A stretch of 64,000 nucleotides of DNA from Ga0077555 sp963746315 (GTDB lineage: Bacteria > Pseudomonadota > Alphaproteobacteria > Rhizobiales > Hyphomicrobiaceae): positions 124,001-188,000 of the forward strand of contig CAVVAR010000005.1 of the NCBI GenBank assembly GCA_963746315.1, in the 5' to 3' direction. Of this stretch, positions 32,977 through 41,830 are shown in pieces. The notes below the pieces were generated by a model, which was not told the DNA's origin, searched no databases, and saw only the letters and a list, made by a program, of their open reading frames with translations. The translations under genes were made by a program, and so were the position numbers. How positions within the stretch are numbered: the first letter of the stretch is position 1; every line of letters begins with the position of its first letter.

Positions 32977-33921
32977 CTACGCTGCGAATGCCGTCTTCAG
33001 CGCGGCGGCGATGTCGTCGATGGCCTGGTTGGCGCGGGGGAGCATCTTGCCGTTCGACAGGAAGCCGTGGAGCTGGCCGGGATAGCGGGTGACGGTGACG
33101 TGACAGCCGGCGCCTTTCAGCTTCTCGGCATAAAGCTCGCCCTCGGCGCAGAGCGGATCGAAGCCGGCGAGAATGACCAACGCGGGCGGCAGGTTCGAGA
33201 GGCTTTCGGCCAACAGCGGGGAGGCGCGCCAGTCCCTGCGCTGCTCCTTCACCGGCACGTAGAGGTCGATGAACCAGCGCATGGTGTCGTCGGTCAGGAT
33301 CAGGTCCTTGGTGAAGCGGCCGTAGTAGTCGCCGCTCATGGAGAGATCTACGGCCGGATAGACAAGGATCTGGGCCTTGAGGCGCGGACTGCCGGTGTCG
33401 CGGGCAGCGATGGCGACGGCCGCCGCGAGGTTGCCTCCAGCGCTATCGCCGCCGACCGAGACGCGAGACGGGTCGATCCTGAGACGCGAAGCGTTGTCGA
33501 CGGCCCAGCGGAGCGCGGCGAGGCTATCGTCGAAAGCCGCCGGGAAAACGTGCTCTGGCGCCATGCGGTAGTCGACGGAAAGCACGGCGCACTGCGCGGC
33601 ATTGGCAATCTTGCGGCAGACCCAGTCGTGGCTGTCGAGATCGCCGAGGACCCAGCCGCCGCCGTGATAGTAGACATGCACGGGGAGAGGCCCCGAGTTC
33701 GCGGTGCCGGCGCCGCGATAGAAGCGACAGCCGACCGGGCCGTTGGGACCGGGGACGTCGTATTCCTTGACGCGGTCGACGTGGGGAAGCTCCGGCTGCG
33801 TCGCCATGCGACCGCGGCGGAAGACCTCGCGACCTTCGAGGGGCGGCAGGGAATTGAGCGGGGGGCGGCCGAGGCTCTTGATCAGGTCAAGGAAGGCTTG
33901 GCTGTCGTCATCGAGCTTCAT
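32977..33921 (-). CDS. alpha/beta hydrolase, HSL family
   Basis: 314-aa esterase of the hormone-sensitive lipase family. The oxyanion motif HGGGW is at 86-90, the nucleophile is Ser160 in GDSAGG (158-163), the acid is in AGFDPLCAEGE, and the catalytic His is in LHGF. Family members cleave short-chain esters. No signal peptide. It is the last gene of a five-gene same-strand cluster, and its start overlaps the DUF2059 stop by 14 nt. Confidence 0.92.
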   Translation of the reverse strand: MKLDDDSQAFLDLIKSLGRPPLNSLPPLEGREVFRRGRMATQPELPHVDRVKEYDVPGPNGPVGCRFYRGAGTANSGPLPVHVYYHGGGWVLGDLDSHDWVCRKIANAAQCAVLSVDYRMAPEHVFPAAFDDSLAALRWAVDNASRLRIDPSRVSVGGDSAGGNLAAAVAIAARDTGSPRLKAQILVYPAVDLSMSGDYYGRFTKDLILTDDTMRWFIDLYVPVKEQRRDWRASPLLAESLSNLPPALVILAGFDPLCAEGELYAEKLKGAGCHVTVTRYPGQLHGFLSNGKMLPRANQAIDDIAAALKTAFAA

Positions 33922-34525
33922 GCGATTCTCCTGCGTAACCGGTGATTGCGTGAGTTGTGGTCCGACGGTTGGCGATCGCGCCGGCTAGAATGTGATGTTC
34001 CTCTTGTCGAATTCGAGTTCGAGCCGCCGCCTCCATGTCGCGCCCGATGTTGGCGCTCCAGTATTGGCCAGCCTCCCAGGCTTCCTTCGTAATGTCCGGC
34101 AACAGCGCGGCGAACCGTGCGCCGACCTCCGACCGGTAGAATTGCGTCACCGCCTTCAGGTCGGCAAGACTGAGGCGCCGCGCGTAGACGTTCGCAATGC
34201 GGTCGACGAGCTCGCTCTTTCTCGGCTTGAAGCGGACGGTGATGTCGCCGATCACCTGCTCGATCGCCTTCGACTGCTCGGGCTTCTTGATCAGAAGGGA
34301 CTGGCGCATCTGGTTGGCCAGGTGCTCGATAACGGCGTCGAGCTTCTTCACGGCGCCCGTCGCCTCGAGCACGTCGCGCGCTGCGGCCAGCTTCTCGGCG
34401 CTGGGTGCGGCTGCATCCTGAGCGCGCCCTGGGCCGGTCTGGGCGGCGACTAGGACGCCGGTCATCAGGAGCACGAGGACGGCCCGCACCGTGGCTTCCC
34501 AGGGCTTCCTGGGCGCTTTGGTCAT
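33908..34525 (-). CDS. DUF2059 domain protein (exported)
   Basis: 205-aa protein with an N-terminal signal peptide (ATVRAVLVLLMTGVLVAAQ) and a DUF2059 helix bundle: LAAARDVLEATGAVKKLDAVIEHLANQM and later LSLADLKAVTQFYRSEVGARFAALLPDITKEA. Function unknown. It starts within the stop of the hydrolase gene upstream (ATGA) and overlaps the next hydrolase gene downstream, so it is firmly inside the cluster, although an unknown periplasmic protein is unexpected among catabolic enzymes. Confidence 0.82.
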   Translation of the reverse strand: MTKAPRKPWEATVRAVLVLLMTGVLVAAQTGPGRAQDAAAPSAEKLAAARDVLEATGAVKKLDAVIEHLANQMRQSLLIKKPEQSKAIEQVIGDITVRFKPRKSELVDRIANVYARRLSLADLKAVTQFYRSEVGARFAALLPDITKEAWEAGQYWSANIGRDMEAAARTRIRQEEHHILAGAIANRRTTTHAITGYAGESHEAR

Positions 34526-35301
34526 GACATGAACTCGAGGATGGCCTTGGCCGTGGCGGCGGGCTGGTCGAGCTCGGCGAGGTGGCCGGCTCCGGGGATT
34601 GTCTTGATCGTGGTCTCGCCCTCGATGAGCTTGGCCATGGTGTCGGCGTAGCTTCGCGGCATGACCCGGTCCCGCTCGCCCCAGAGCAGAAGCGTCGGCG
34701 CGAGAATGAGGGGCAGGCGCTTCTCGATCTTGGTGTTGCCGAGCGGCCAGAAAGCGCGGGCTGCCGCCTCGGATGCCCGGATCTGCTCGATCGGCCACTC
34801 GACGGAGTTGGCGCCGGGCGGCACGGCCTTGAAATCCTTCCAGATCTGCGGATCGGCGCAGAGGACGCCCGGCTGCTCGTCGGGGCGCTGGGCCCAGACG
34901 TCGGTGGCTGGGTCCTTGTCGTCGAAGAGGCCCCACGGCGCGATCATGGCGACGCGCTTGACCTTGTGCGGCCAGAGCGCGGCGAACTCGGCGACGAACG
35001 AGCCGCCGACCGACGAGCCGGCGATGTCCTCGCCCTCGAGGCCGCTCTTCACGATAACCTGACGGGCGGCGACGATCCAGTCGAGGTGGCTATCGAGCAG
35101 GGTGTGGCCAGTGGCTCCCGGGTGGCCCGGGAGCGATGGCGCAATGACGGTGCGCGTTTTCGCCAGCTCGTCGAGGAACGGCGTCCACCGTGGCAGACCG
35201 CCGAAGCCGGCGAGCCAGCCGACCTTCGGGCCCGAGCCCTTCGTCCAGACGCGGCAAGCGTGGCCGTTGATGTCGATGGTGGTGGTCGTGGGCTCGGACA
35301 C
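34522..35301 (-). CDS. alpha/beta hydrolase
   Basis: 259-aa hydrolase of the small alpha/beta-fold type. The family course is clear: VGWLAGFGGLPRWTPFLDELA, the nucleophile elbow GSSVGGSFVAEFA, the acid loop LLLWGERDRVMP and the catalytic His in GAGHLAELDQP. The start MSEPTTTTIDINGH follows a 63-nt gap from the LLM gene. Ring-cleavage-type or ester-cleaving activity would fit the cluster, but the substrate is open. Confidence 0.88.
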   Translation of the reverse strand: MSEPTTTTIDINGHACRVWTKGSGPKVGWLAGFGGLPRWTPFLDELAKTRTVIAPSLPGHPGATGHTLLDSHLDWIVAARQVIVKSGLEGEDIAGSSVGGSFVAEFAALWPHKVKRVAMIAPWGLFDDKDPATDVWAQRPDEQPGVLCADPQIWKDFKAVPPGANSVEWPIEQIRASEAAARAFWPLGNTKIEKRLPLILAPTLLLWGERDRVMPRSYADTMAKLIEGETTIKTIPGAGHLAELDQPAATAKAILEFMS

Positions 35302-35364
35302 GGGATCAGGCTCCTCTGGATTTCTGTCAGCGCTCGTGGCGCGGCGCGTGGATGGTCGCCGCCG

Positions 35365-36630
35365 CTATTCCGCCGCCTGCACTCCGGGCTCGAATGCCGG
35401 CAGCTCGGCACGCGTGCGGCGGTCCATCGGCTTCGGCCACCACTTGTGCTCCCACTCGGAGAACAGCGGCTTCAGCTTCGGCATCACCTTCTCGGCGAAG
35501 AGGCGGGTGTTGTACTTGGTCAGCTCCTTCGACATGTTGCCGTACTGGAGCAGCATCATCAGGTTGCCGACGTTCATGTTGACGGCGACCTCGCGCAGCT
35601 GCTCAACGACGTCGTCGGGGTTGCCAATGATGACGTAGCCGTCGTCGACGATCTCCTGCATCGTGGTCGGGCGCTTCTTGAACTTCTCCTGATAAGACGC
35701 AGCCTTGACGACCTGGCTCTGCAGGCCGACGCGTTGTGTGGCCTCGGTCACGTAGCCGGGCGGCTGGGCAAATCTCGGATCGATGTGGAGACAGCGGCCA
35801 TAGAAATACTCGGCCGCCTCGGCGTAGCGCTCGAGGGCCTCGGAGCGGGTCTCGGCGACGCCGACGAACTGGAGGAAGCCGGCGCGGAAAGGATTGCGGT
35901 CCTTGCCGAGCTTGTCCATCTCCTCCCAGAAGCCCTTCATGACGCCGAGGCCGGTCTTGTAACCGTAGTAGGACAGGTAGCAGTAGACGTAGTCCATCTC
36001 CGCGCACCAGCGCCAGGTCTCGACGGAGCCGCCGCCCGGGACCCAGACCGGCGGATGCGGATCGCTCTGAATCGGGCGCGGCCAGATATTGACGTAGCGC
36101 TGCTGATTGAAGCGGCCGTTGAAGGCGAACGTCTCCTTCTCGGTCCAGGCCTTCATGACCAGATCGTGCGCCTCGAGATAGCGCTCGCGCAGCATGGACG
36201 GGTTCTGGCCGTAGGCGTAGCAGGTGTCCATCGGCGAGCCGACCGGGAAGCCGGCGATGAGGCGACCGCCAGAGATGCAGTCGATCATCGCGAACTCCTC
36301 CGCGACGCGGGTCGGCGGATTGTAGAGCGCGAGGCTGTTGCCCATCACGCAGATCGCCGTATCGGTGGTGCGGCGGGCCAGCGCCGAGGCTATCAGGTTC
36401 GGCGACGGCATCAGGCCGTAGCCGTTGGAGTGGTGCTCGTTACAGCAGACGGCGTCAAAGCCGACCTCGGCCGCGAACTCCATCTCGTCCATGAAGTCGT
36501 TGTACATGTGGTGGGCGCGCTTCGGGTCGAAGAGCGACGAATGGATGTCCACCCACACCGACGGATGCTTCTGCTTGAAGTCGTCGGGCAGCTCCGTATA
36601 GGGCATCAGGTGGAACCACATGAGCTTCAT
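35365..36630 (-). CDS. LLM class flavin-dependent oxidoreductase (copy 1)
   Basis: 421-aa bacterial-luciferase-like monooxygenase. The TIM-barrel pattern is seen in HHSNGYGLMPSPNLIASALARRT, GRLIAGFPVGSPMDTCYAYG and VWVPGGGSVETW. It likely uses reduced flavin to oxygenate a small molecule. The ATG at 36630 starts MKLMWFHLMPYTELPDDF, identical over most of this stretch to copy 2 at 36767, showing tandem duplication. Copy 1 lacks an insertion of about 20 residues that copy 2 carries. Confidence 0.92.
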   Translation of the reverse strand: MKLMWFHLMPYTELPDDFKQKHPSVWVDIHSSLFDPKRAHHMYNDFMDEMEFAAEVGFDAVCCNEHHSNGYGLMPSPNLIASALARRTTDTAICVMGNSLALYNPPTRVAEEFAMIDCISGGRLIAGFPVGSPMDTCYAYGQNPSMLRERYLEAHDLVMKAWTEKETFAFNGRFNQQRYVNIWPRPIQSDPHPPVWVPGGGSVETWRWCAEMDYVYCYLSYYGYKTGLGVMKGFWEEMDKLGKDRNPFRAGFLQFVGVAETRSEALERYAEAAEYFYGRCLHIDPRFAQPPGYVTEATQRVGLQSQVVKAASYQEKFKKRPTTMQEIVDDGYVIIGNPDDVVEQLREVAVNMNVGNLMMLLQYGNMSKELTKYNTRLFAEKVMPKLKPLFSEWEHKWWPKPMDRRTRAELPAFEPGVQAAE

Positions 36631-36766
36631 GTTTCGTCTCCTCGGAGAAAGTCTCGGTCCCTGATTGTCTTGATCGCCGATCTTACGAAGCCGGCTTGAC
36701 GTTTGGGGCAGGCGGCAGGGCTGCACCTCGCCGCCTCGCATCTGCATTGACTTGTGCAGCCCTCGA

Positions 36767-38092
36767 TTACTCCGCCGCCTGGACGCGCGGGGCGAAGGCG
36801 GGAAGCTCGGCGCGCTTGGTCCTCTCCATGGGCTTCGGCCACCACTTGTCCTCCCACTCGGCGAAGAGCGGACGGAGCTTCGGGGCGACCTGATCGGCGA
36901 AGAGCTTGGTGTTGTACTTGGCCAGGTCCTTGGACATGTTGCCGTACTGCAGGAGCAACATCAGGTGGCCGACGTTCATGTTGATCGCCACCTCGCGGAG
37001 CTGCTCCTCTACGTCCTTCGGCGAGCCGACGATGACGTAGCCGCGGTCGACGATGTCCTCCATGGTCTTGGCGACCATGTTGAAGCGCGTGCCGGTGGTG
37101 GAGCCGGTGGTGCCCTGGGCGGCCAGCGCGTCCTTGCCCTTCGAGGGATCGGCTGCAGCCTCGGCAGCGGCGCGGACCTGGCTCTCGAGGCCGACGCGCT
37201 GGGTCGCCTCGGTGTTGTAGCCGGGGGGCGAGGCGAACTTCAGGTCGACGTGCAGGCAGCGGCCGTAGAAGTATTCGGCGGCCTCGGCGTAGCGCTCCAT
37301 GGCCTCGGAGCGGGTAGGGGCGACGCCGACGAACTGCAGGAAGCCGGCGCGGTAGGGGTTGCGGTCCTTGCCGAGCTTGTCCATCTCGCCCCAGAAGCCC
37401 TGCATGGTCTTCAGGCCGGCCTTGTAGCCGTAGTAGGAGAGGTAGGCGTAGACGTAGTCCATCTTGGCGCACCACGCCCACGTCTCGACCGACCCGCCGC
37501 CCGGAATCCAGACCGGCGGATGCGGGTCCTGCACGGGACGCGGCCAGATGTTGACGTAACGCTGCTGGTTGAAGCGGCCGTTGAAGGCGAACGTCTCTTT
37601 CTCCGTCCAGGCCTTCATGACCAGATCGTGCGCCTCCATGTACTTCTCGCGCAGCATGGAGGGGTTGGTGCCGTAGGCGTAGCAGGTGTCCATCGGCGTG
37701 CCGACGGGGAAGCCAGCGATAAGGCGACCGCCGGAGATGCAGTCGATCATCGCGAACTCTTCCGCGACGCGGGTCGGCGGATTGTAGAGGGCCAGCGAGT
37801 TGCCCATGACGCACAGGGCGGTGTCCGTGGTGCGCCGTGCCAACGCAGAGGCGATCAGGTTCGGCGACGGCATCAGGCCGTAGCCGTTGGAGTGGTGCTC
37901 GTTGACGCAGATGGCATCGAACCCGCAATCGGCGGCGAACTCCATCTCATCCATGAAGTCGTTGTACATGTGGTGGGCGCGCTTCGGATCGAAGAGCGTG
38001 GAGTGGATGTCGACCCATACCGACGGGTGCTTCTCCCGGAAATCATCCGGCAGCTCCGTATAGGGCATCAGGTGGAACCACATGAGCTTCAT
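36767..38092 (-). CDS. LLM class flavin-dependent oxidoreductase (copy 2)
   Basis: 441-aa paralogue of the gene at 35365. Long stretches are nearly identical (HHMYNDFMDEMEFAA, the central NNQQRYVNIWPRP-like region, and the C-terminal KWWPKPM). The main difference is an extra segment near residues 317-345 rich in Ala, Asp, Gly and Thr (AAADPSKGKDALAAQGTTGS). It is probably the first gene of the minus-strand cluster down to 32977. Two diverged copies suggest either two substrates or a heteromeric enzyme, as in LuxAB. Confidence 0.92.
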   Translation of the reverse strand: MKLMWFHLMPYTELPDDFREKHPSVWVDIHSTLFDPKRAHHMYNDFMDEMEFAADCGFDAICVNEHHSNGYGLMPSPNLIASALARRTTDTALCVMGNSLALYNPPTRVAEEFAMIDCISGGRLIAGFPVGTPMDTCYAYGTNPSMLREKYMEAHDLVMKAWTEKETFAFNGRFNQQRYVNIWPRPVQDPHPPVWIPGGGSVETWAWCAKMDYVYAYLSYYGYKAGLKTMQGFWGEMDKLGKDRNPYRAGFLQFVGVAPTRSEAMERYAEAAEYFYGRCLHVDLKFASPPGYNTEATQRVGLESQVRAAAEAAADPSKGKDALAAQGTTGSTTGTRFNMVAKTMEDIVDRGYVIVGSPKDVEEQLREVAINMNVGHLMLLLQYGNMSKDLAKYNTKLFADQVAPKLRPLFAEWEDKWWPKPMERTKRAELPAFAPRVQAAE

Positions 38093-38425
38093 GGAACGAT
38101 CTCCCTTTTCGCCTCGCCGTGCGCCACTTCGACCAGCGCACGCTTCGCGGCCGTTTCGTCGTTGCCCGACCGCGGGTGAGTATCAGCGGACCTCCAAGCC
38201 CACCGGCTACGAGGTGTGTGGCAGTCTCCAATAAGTCCGGACAGCGTGCAAGCACAGCCGCCGCGTGTTTGCCCGGGAAACAGCGACGCAGCGGTGCGGG
38301 CGGGCCGCATTGCCTCGCGAGGATCGCGGGGCTATCTGAAAGGCAGACGTCGCTCCGCCAATCCAGGCGGGGCGCCTGGCGGCGAAAGTCTGTCGCACCT
38401 GCAACTCATGAGCTGATGAAGACTT
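38093..38425. other. divergent intergenic region, nothing recognised
   Basis: 333 nt between the divergent LLM cluster and the YbaK gene. It should carry promoters for both. No strong inverted repeat and no open frame with a ribosome site was found. Confidence 0.4.
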
Positions 38426-38935
38426 ATGCCCAAGACACGCCAGGAGCTGATGACGCGGCTCGACGAGCTTGGCCTCGCGACAACGACGGTGGATCACGAG
38501 CCGGTCTTCACGGTCGCGGAAAGCGATCGGCTGCACCAGGAGATTCCGGGCGGACATACCAAGAACCTGTTCCTCAAAGACGCCAAGGGCAAGCTCTGGC
38601 TGGTGGTTGCGGAATGTCACACAAACGTCGACCTCAAAACGCTGCCCAAAACGATCGGCTCCGCGCGACTTTCATTCGGCAAGGCGGAGCTGCTGATGGA
38701 GGCGCTGGGAGTAGCACCGGGGTCGGTGACGGCTCTGGCGCTGATCAACGATACGGCGCATCGCGTCAGCGTTGTGGTCGATCGGCGGCTGATGGAGTAT
38801 GACGTGGTCAACTGTCACCCGCTGGTGAACACCGCCACGACCAGCCTACGGCGGGACGACCTGATCCGGTTCATGGAGGCTTGCGGGCACGCGCCACAGG
38901 TTCTGGAGCTTTCCGGGTCCGAAAGCGCCGGCTGA
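38426..38935 (+). CDS. YbaK/EbsC (ProX-type) aminoacyl-tRNA deacylase
   Basis: 169-aa trans-editing protein of the YbaK/ProX family, hydrolysing mischarged tRNA such as Ala-tRNA(Pro). Conserved features are HEPVFTVAES, the catalytic-loop GGHTKNLFLKDAKGKLWLVV, FGKAELLMEALGVAPGSVTALALIND, and the C-terminal NCHPLVNTATTSL. The full-length pattern is like ProX (PrdX), which stands alone rather than inside ProRS. Followed by cnoX. Confidence 0.9.
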   Translation: MPKTRQELMTRLDELGLATTTVDHEPVFTVAESDRLHQEIPGGHTKNLFLKDAKGKLWLVVAECHTNVDLKTLPKTIGSARLSFGKAELLMEALGVAPGSVTALALINDTAHRVSVVVDRRLMEYDVVNCHPLVNTATTSLRRDDLIRFMEACGHAPQVLELSGSESAG

Positions 38936-39016
38936 TCGGTACGACTGCAGCGGCACTGAGCCGCGATGCAAAACTTTGGGCGTACGCGCCCCAACGAGCG
39001 CGATGGAGACGAGACG

Positions 39017-39940
39017 ATGGAGTTCGGACAGAACAGGCCAGGCGCGCCGGCTGACGCCGGCACGGGCGCTGGCGAAATGATCAAGGATTCGACCACGGCG
39101 GGATTCAAGGCGGACGTGCTGGATGCGTCTCGGCAGGTGCCGGTGATCGTCGATTTCTGGGCGCCGTGGTGCGGTCCGTGCAAGCAGCTCACGCCGGTGA
39201 TCGAGAAGGTCGTCAAATCGTTCGGCGGCAAGGTGCGGCTGGTCAAGATCAACATCGACGAGCACCCGGCCATCGCAGGCCAGCTCCGCGTGCAGTCGAT
39301 CCCGACGGTCTATGCCTTCATCGACGGGCGTCCTGTCGACGGCTTCCAGGGTGCGCTGCCCGAAAGTCAGGTGAAGCAGTTCGTGGAGCGCCTCGTCGGC
39401 GACAGCCAGGGCGCGGATCTGGCCGAGGCGGTGGCCGAGGCGAACAAGCTGCTCGATGCCGGTGACGTGCAGAGCGCGGCCGAGATTTTCGCGGCGGTGA
39501 TCAAAGAGGATCGCGAGAACATCGAGGCGCTGGCGGGGCTCGCGAAGTGCTACCTCAAGACGGGCGATCTGATGCGCGCCGAGCAGACCATCTCGCTGGC
39601 GCCGCCGGACAAGCAGTCCAATCAGGCGATCGCGAGCGTGCGGGCGGCGATCGAGCTGGCCAAGCATGGCGCGGCCCCCGGCAAGACGGCCGAGCTGAAG
39701 GCGGCCATAGAAGCGAATCCGGCCGATCATCAGGCACGGATCGATCTCGCCGTCGCCTATGCGGCGGCGGGGGACAACGCGGCGGCCGTCGACGAGCTTC
39801 TGGAGAGCTTCCGCCGCGACAAGGCCTGGAACGATCAGGCCGCACGCAAGCAACTGCTGCAATTCTTCGAGGCCTGGGGACCGAAAGACCCAGCGACTCT
39901 CGATGGGCGACGGCGCCTCTCGTCCCTGCTCTTCTCATAG
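39017..39940 (+). CDS. cnoX: thioredoxin-TPR co-chaperone CnoX/YbbN
   Basis: 307-aa fusion of an N-terminal thioredoxin domain (about 25-130; active site WCGPC, Cys52/Cys55) and a TPR-like C-terminal half (DLAEAVAEANKLLDAGDVQSAAEIFAAVI; NIEALAGLAKCYLKTGDLMRAEQTI). This is the YbbN/CnoX architecture, a holdase that protects proteins from oxidative or chlorine stress. E. coli CnoX has lost the CxxC, while this one keeps it, so oxidoreductase activity is likely. The ATG at 39017 follows GGAGACGAGACG. Confidence 0.92.
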   Translation: MEFGQNRPGAPADAGTGAGEMIKDSTTAGFKADVLDASRQVPVIVDFWAPWCGPCKQLTPVIEKVVKSFGGKVRLVKINIDEHPAIAGQLRVQSIPTVYAFIDGRPVDGFQGALPESQVKQFVERLVGDSQGADLAEAVAEANKLLDAGDVQSAAEIFAAVIKEDRENIEALAGLAKCYLKTGDLMRAEQTISLAPPDKQSNQAIASVRAAIELAKHGAAPGKTAELKAAIEANPADHQARIDLAVAYAAAGDNAAAVDELLESFRRDKAWNDQAARKQLLQFFEAWGPKDPATLDGRRRLSSLLFS

Positions 39941-39988
39941 CAGTACGCGAAGGCGCTGCGCTCGGACCCGACCGAAGCGGAGACCCTG

Positions 39989-40669
39989 ATGCCTCGCCGC
40001 TACCAGACGTTATCGGACCTGCCCGGCGAACTCGCCGTGTTTCCGCTCACAGGCGCGATCCTGTTGCCGCGCGCTTCGCTGCCGCTCAACATCTTCGAGC
40101 CGCGCTATCTGCAGCTTTTCGACGATGTGATGCGATCGAGCCGGCTGGTTGGAATCATCCAGCCGGTCGGCGAAGGCGGGCCGACCGGATCGCCGCAAGA
40201 ACGGTCGGCGTCGCTGAGGGAGATCGGCTGCGCGGGCCGCGTGACGACCTTCCAGGAGCACGAGGACGGCCGGCTGACCATCGTGCTGACCGGTATCTCG
40301 CGGTTCCGCATCGGTGACGAGATGACGGTGCCGCATCCTTATCGCGTGCTGCAGGCGAATTTCGCCCCCTTCGAGGGCGATCTCGAGCTCGGGCGCGGGG
40401 AGGCCGAGGTTGATCGCGAGCGCTTGTTAGATACGCTTCGGCGCTATCTGGCACAGCGCAATCTGAAGGCCGACTGGACGGCGGTCGCGCGGACGGGCTC
40501 GGAGCAGCTCGTCAACTGGCTGTCGGTGGCAAGTCCATTCGGTCCGGGCGAGAAGCAGGCTCTGCTCGAGGCTCCGACGCTCAGCGAGCGAGCCGACGCG
40601 CTGATCACGCTCGCCGAGATGGAGCTGGCAACCGGTGGCGGCAGCGAGCCGGGCGGACGGCTCCAGTAG
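39989..40669 (+). CDS. Lon N-terminal-like (LON substrate-binding) domain protein
   Basis: 226-aa stand-alone LON_substr_bdg protein (PF02190). It reads LPGELAVFPLTGAILLPRASLPLNIFEPRYLQLFDDVM, then IGCAGRVTTFQEHEDGRLTIVLTGISRFRI. The ATPase and protease parts of Lon are missing, as usual for this alphaproteobacterial protein, whose function is unknown. It lies 48 nt after cnoX, and the cnoX-LON-Trm112 order is common in the group. Confidence 0.9.
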   Translation: MPRRYQTLSDLPGELAVFPLTGAILLPRASLPLNIFEPRYLQLFDDVMRSSRLVGIIQPVGEGGPTGSPQERSASLREIGCAGRVTTFQEHEDGRLTIVLTGISRFRIGDEMTVPHPYRVLQANFAPFEGDLELGRGEAEVDRERLLDTLRRYLAQRNLKADWTAVARTGSEQLVNWLSVASPFGPGEKQALLEAPTLSERADALITLAEMELATGGGSEPGGRLQ

Positions 40670-40744
40670 TGGCGCCAGCATGACTAGCGAGCGACAGCAT
40701 CGCCGCTGTAGGTGGCGGCGCTGCAAGGGTCGGGAGGCTCTGCG

Positions 40745-41014
40745 ATGGGCGATGATCCACAACGAACGGATGCGGACAACGAGAGCGCGGCTGCTGCTGC
40801 CGGGGCCGACATCGGGGTCGCCGGGAGCGCGCGTGCGGGCGAGCGGGTCGACCGGCGGCTGCTCGAGCTGCTGGTTTGCCCGGTGACGAAGATGTCGCTC
40901 GATTACGACGAGGCGCGACAGGAGCTGATCAGCCGCAAGGCGAGGCTCGCGTATCCGATCCGGCGGGGCGTGCCGCATCTGCTGCCATCCGAAGCGCGGC
41001 ATCTGGACGATTGA
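40745..41014 (+). CDS. Trm112-family zinc-ribbon-like protein
   Basis: 89-aa protein ending with the Trm112 core: RLLELLVCPVTKMSLDYDEARQELISRKARLAYPIRRGVPHLL. Trm112 activates methyltransferases in eukaryotes; the bacterial role is not settled. The N-terminal 40 residues are low complexity (Ala, Asp, Gly). GGGAGG lies 8 nt before the ATG at 40745. Confidence 0.88.
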   Translation: MGDDPQRTDADNESAAAAAGADIGVAGSARAGERVDRRLLELLVCPVTKMSLDYDEARQELISRKARLAYPIRRGVPHLLPSEARHLDD

Positions 41015-41043
41015 AGCAAGATGCGCTGGCGCGGTGTCCGGGC

Positions 41044-41799
41044 TCAAGCTTTGCGGGCCGACGCGAAGTAGTTGACGTCGGTGTCGGGCGACAGCGACCA
41101 GACATCCGACAGCGGATCGTAGACCAGGCCTTCGAAAGAGATCTCGAAGAGGCGGGCGGCAGCCATGTGGCGAGCCATCTCGTCGGGTGTGACGAAGCGC
41201 TCCCAACGGTGTGTTCCGGCCGGCAGCCAGCGCAGTACATACTCGGCACCGACGATGGCGAGGAGCCACGCCTTCATGGTGCGGTTTATGGTCGAGGCGA
41301 TCAAGATGCCGCCGGGACGCACGAGGCTCGCGGCGAGGCCGATGAAGGCGGCAGGGTCGGGCACGTGCTCGACGACCTCGAGGCAGAGCACAGCGTCGAA
41401 GGTCGTCCCGTTGGCGGCGATCTCCTCGGCCGTGGCGCAGCGGTAATCGATGTCGAGGCCGGACGTTTCGGCGTGCGTGCGTGCGGCGGCGATGTTGTCG
41501 CTGGCCGGGTCGAGCCCCGTGACGCTCGCGCCGAGGCGGGCCAACGGCTCGGAGACGAGCCCGCCGCCGCAGCCGATGTCGAGCACGCGGAGGCCAGAGA
41601 GTGGCTTCGCAGCTGGAAGCCTGCGCTCGAAATGGGCGGCAAGGCGGTTGCGCAGATAAGCCATGCGGGCCGGGCCCAGGCGGTGAAGCGGTGCGAACTT
41701 GCCCTTGGGGTCCCACCATTCGCCGGCGATACGGCCGAACCGCTCGATCTCGGCTGGATCGAGGTTCAGGTTCGGGGCGGTGTCGCGCGCATCTGCCAT
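41044..41799 (-). CDS. ubiG: ubiquinone biosynthesis O-methyltransferase UbiG
   Basis: 251-aa SAM-dependent methyltransferase performing both O-methylations of ubiquinone synthesis. The conserved N-terminus (IERFGRIAGEWWDPKGKFAPLHRLGPARMAYLRN) precedes the SAM motif I VLDIGCGGGLVSEPLARLGASVTGLD, then CLEVVEHVPDPAAF. The ATG at 41799 matches the usual start. It is transcribed towards the Trm112 gene (convergent) and follows the DUF2235 gene by 31 nt. Confidence 0.96.
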   Translation of the reverse strand: MADARDTAPNLNLDPAEIERFGRIAGEWWDPKGKFAPLHRLGPARMAYLRNRLAAHFERRLPAAKPLSGLRVLDIGCGGGLVSEPLARLGASVTGLDPASDNIAAARTHAETSGLDIDYRCATAEEIAANGTTFDAVLCLEVVEHVPDPAAFIGLAASLVRPGGILIASTINRTMKAWLLAIVGAEYVLRWLPAGTHRWERFVTPDEMARHMAAARLFEISFEGLVYDPLSDVWSLSPDTDVNYFASARKA

Positions 41800-41830
41800 G
41801 GCTGCATTGGCCGCAGCGGGGGCGCGGGTG

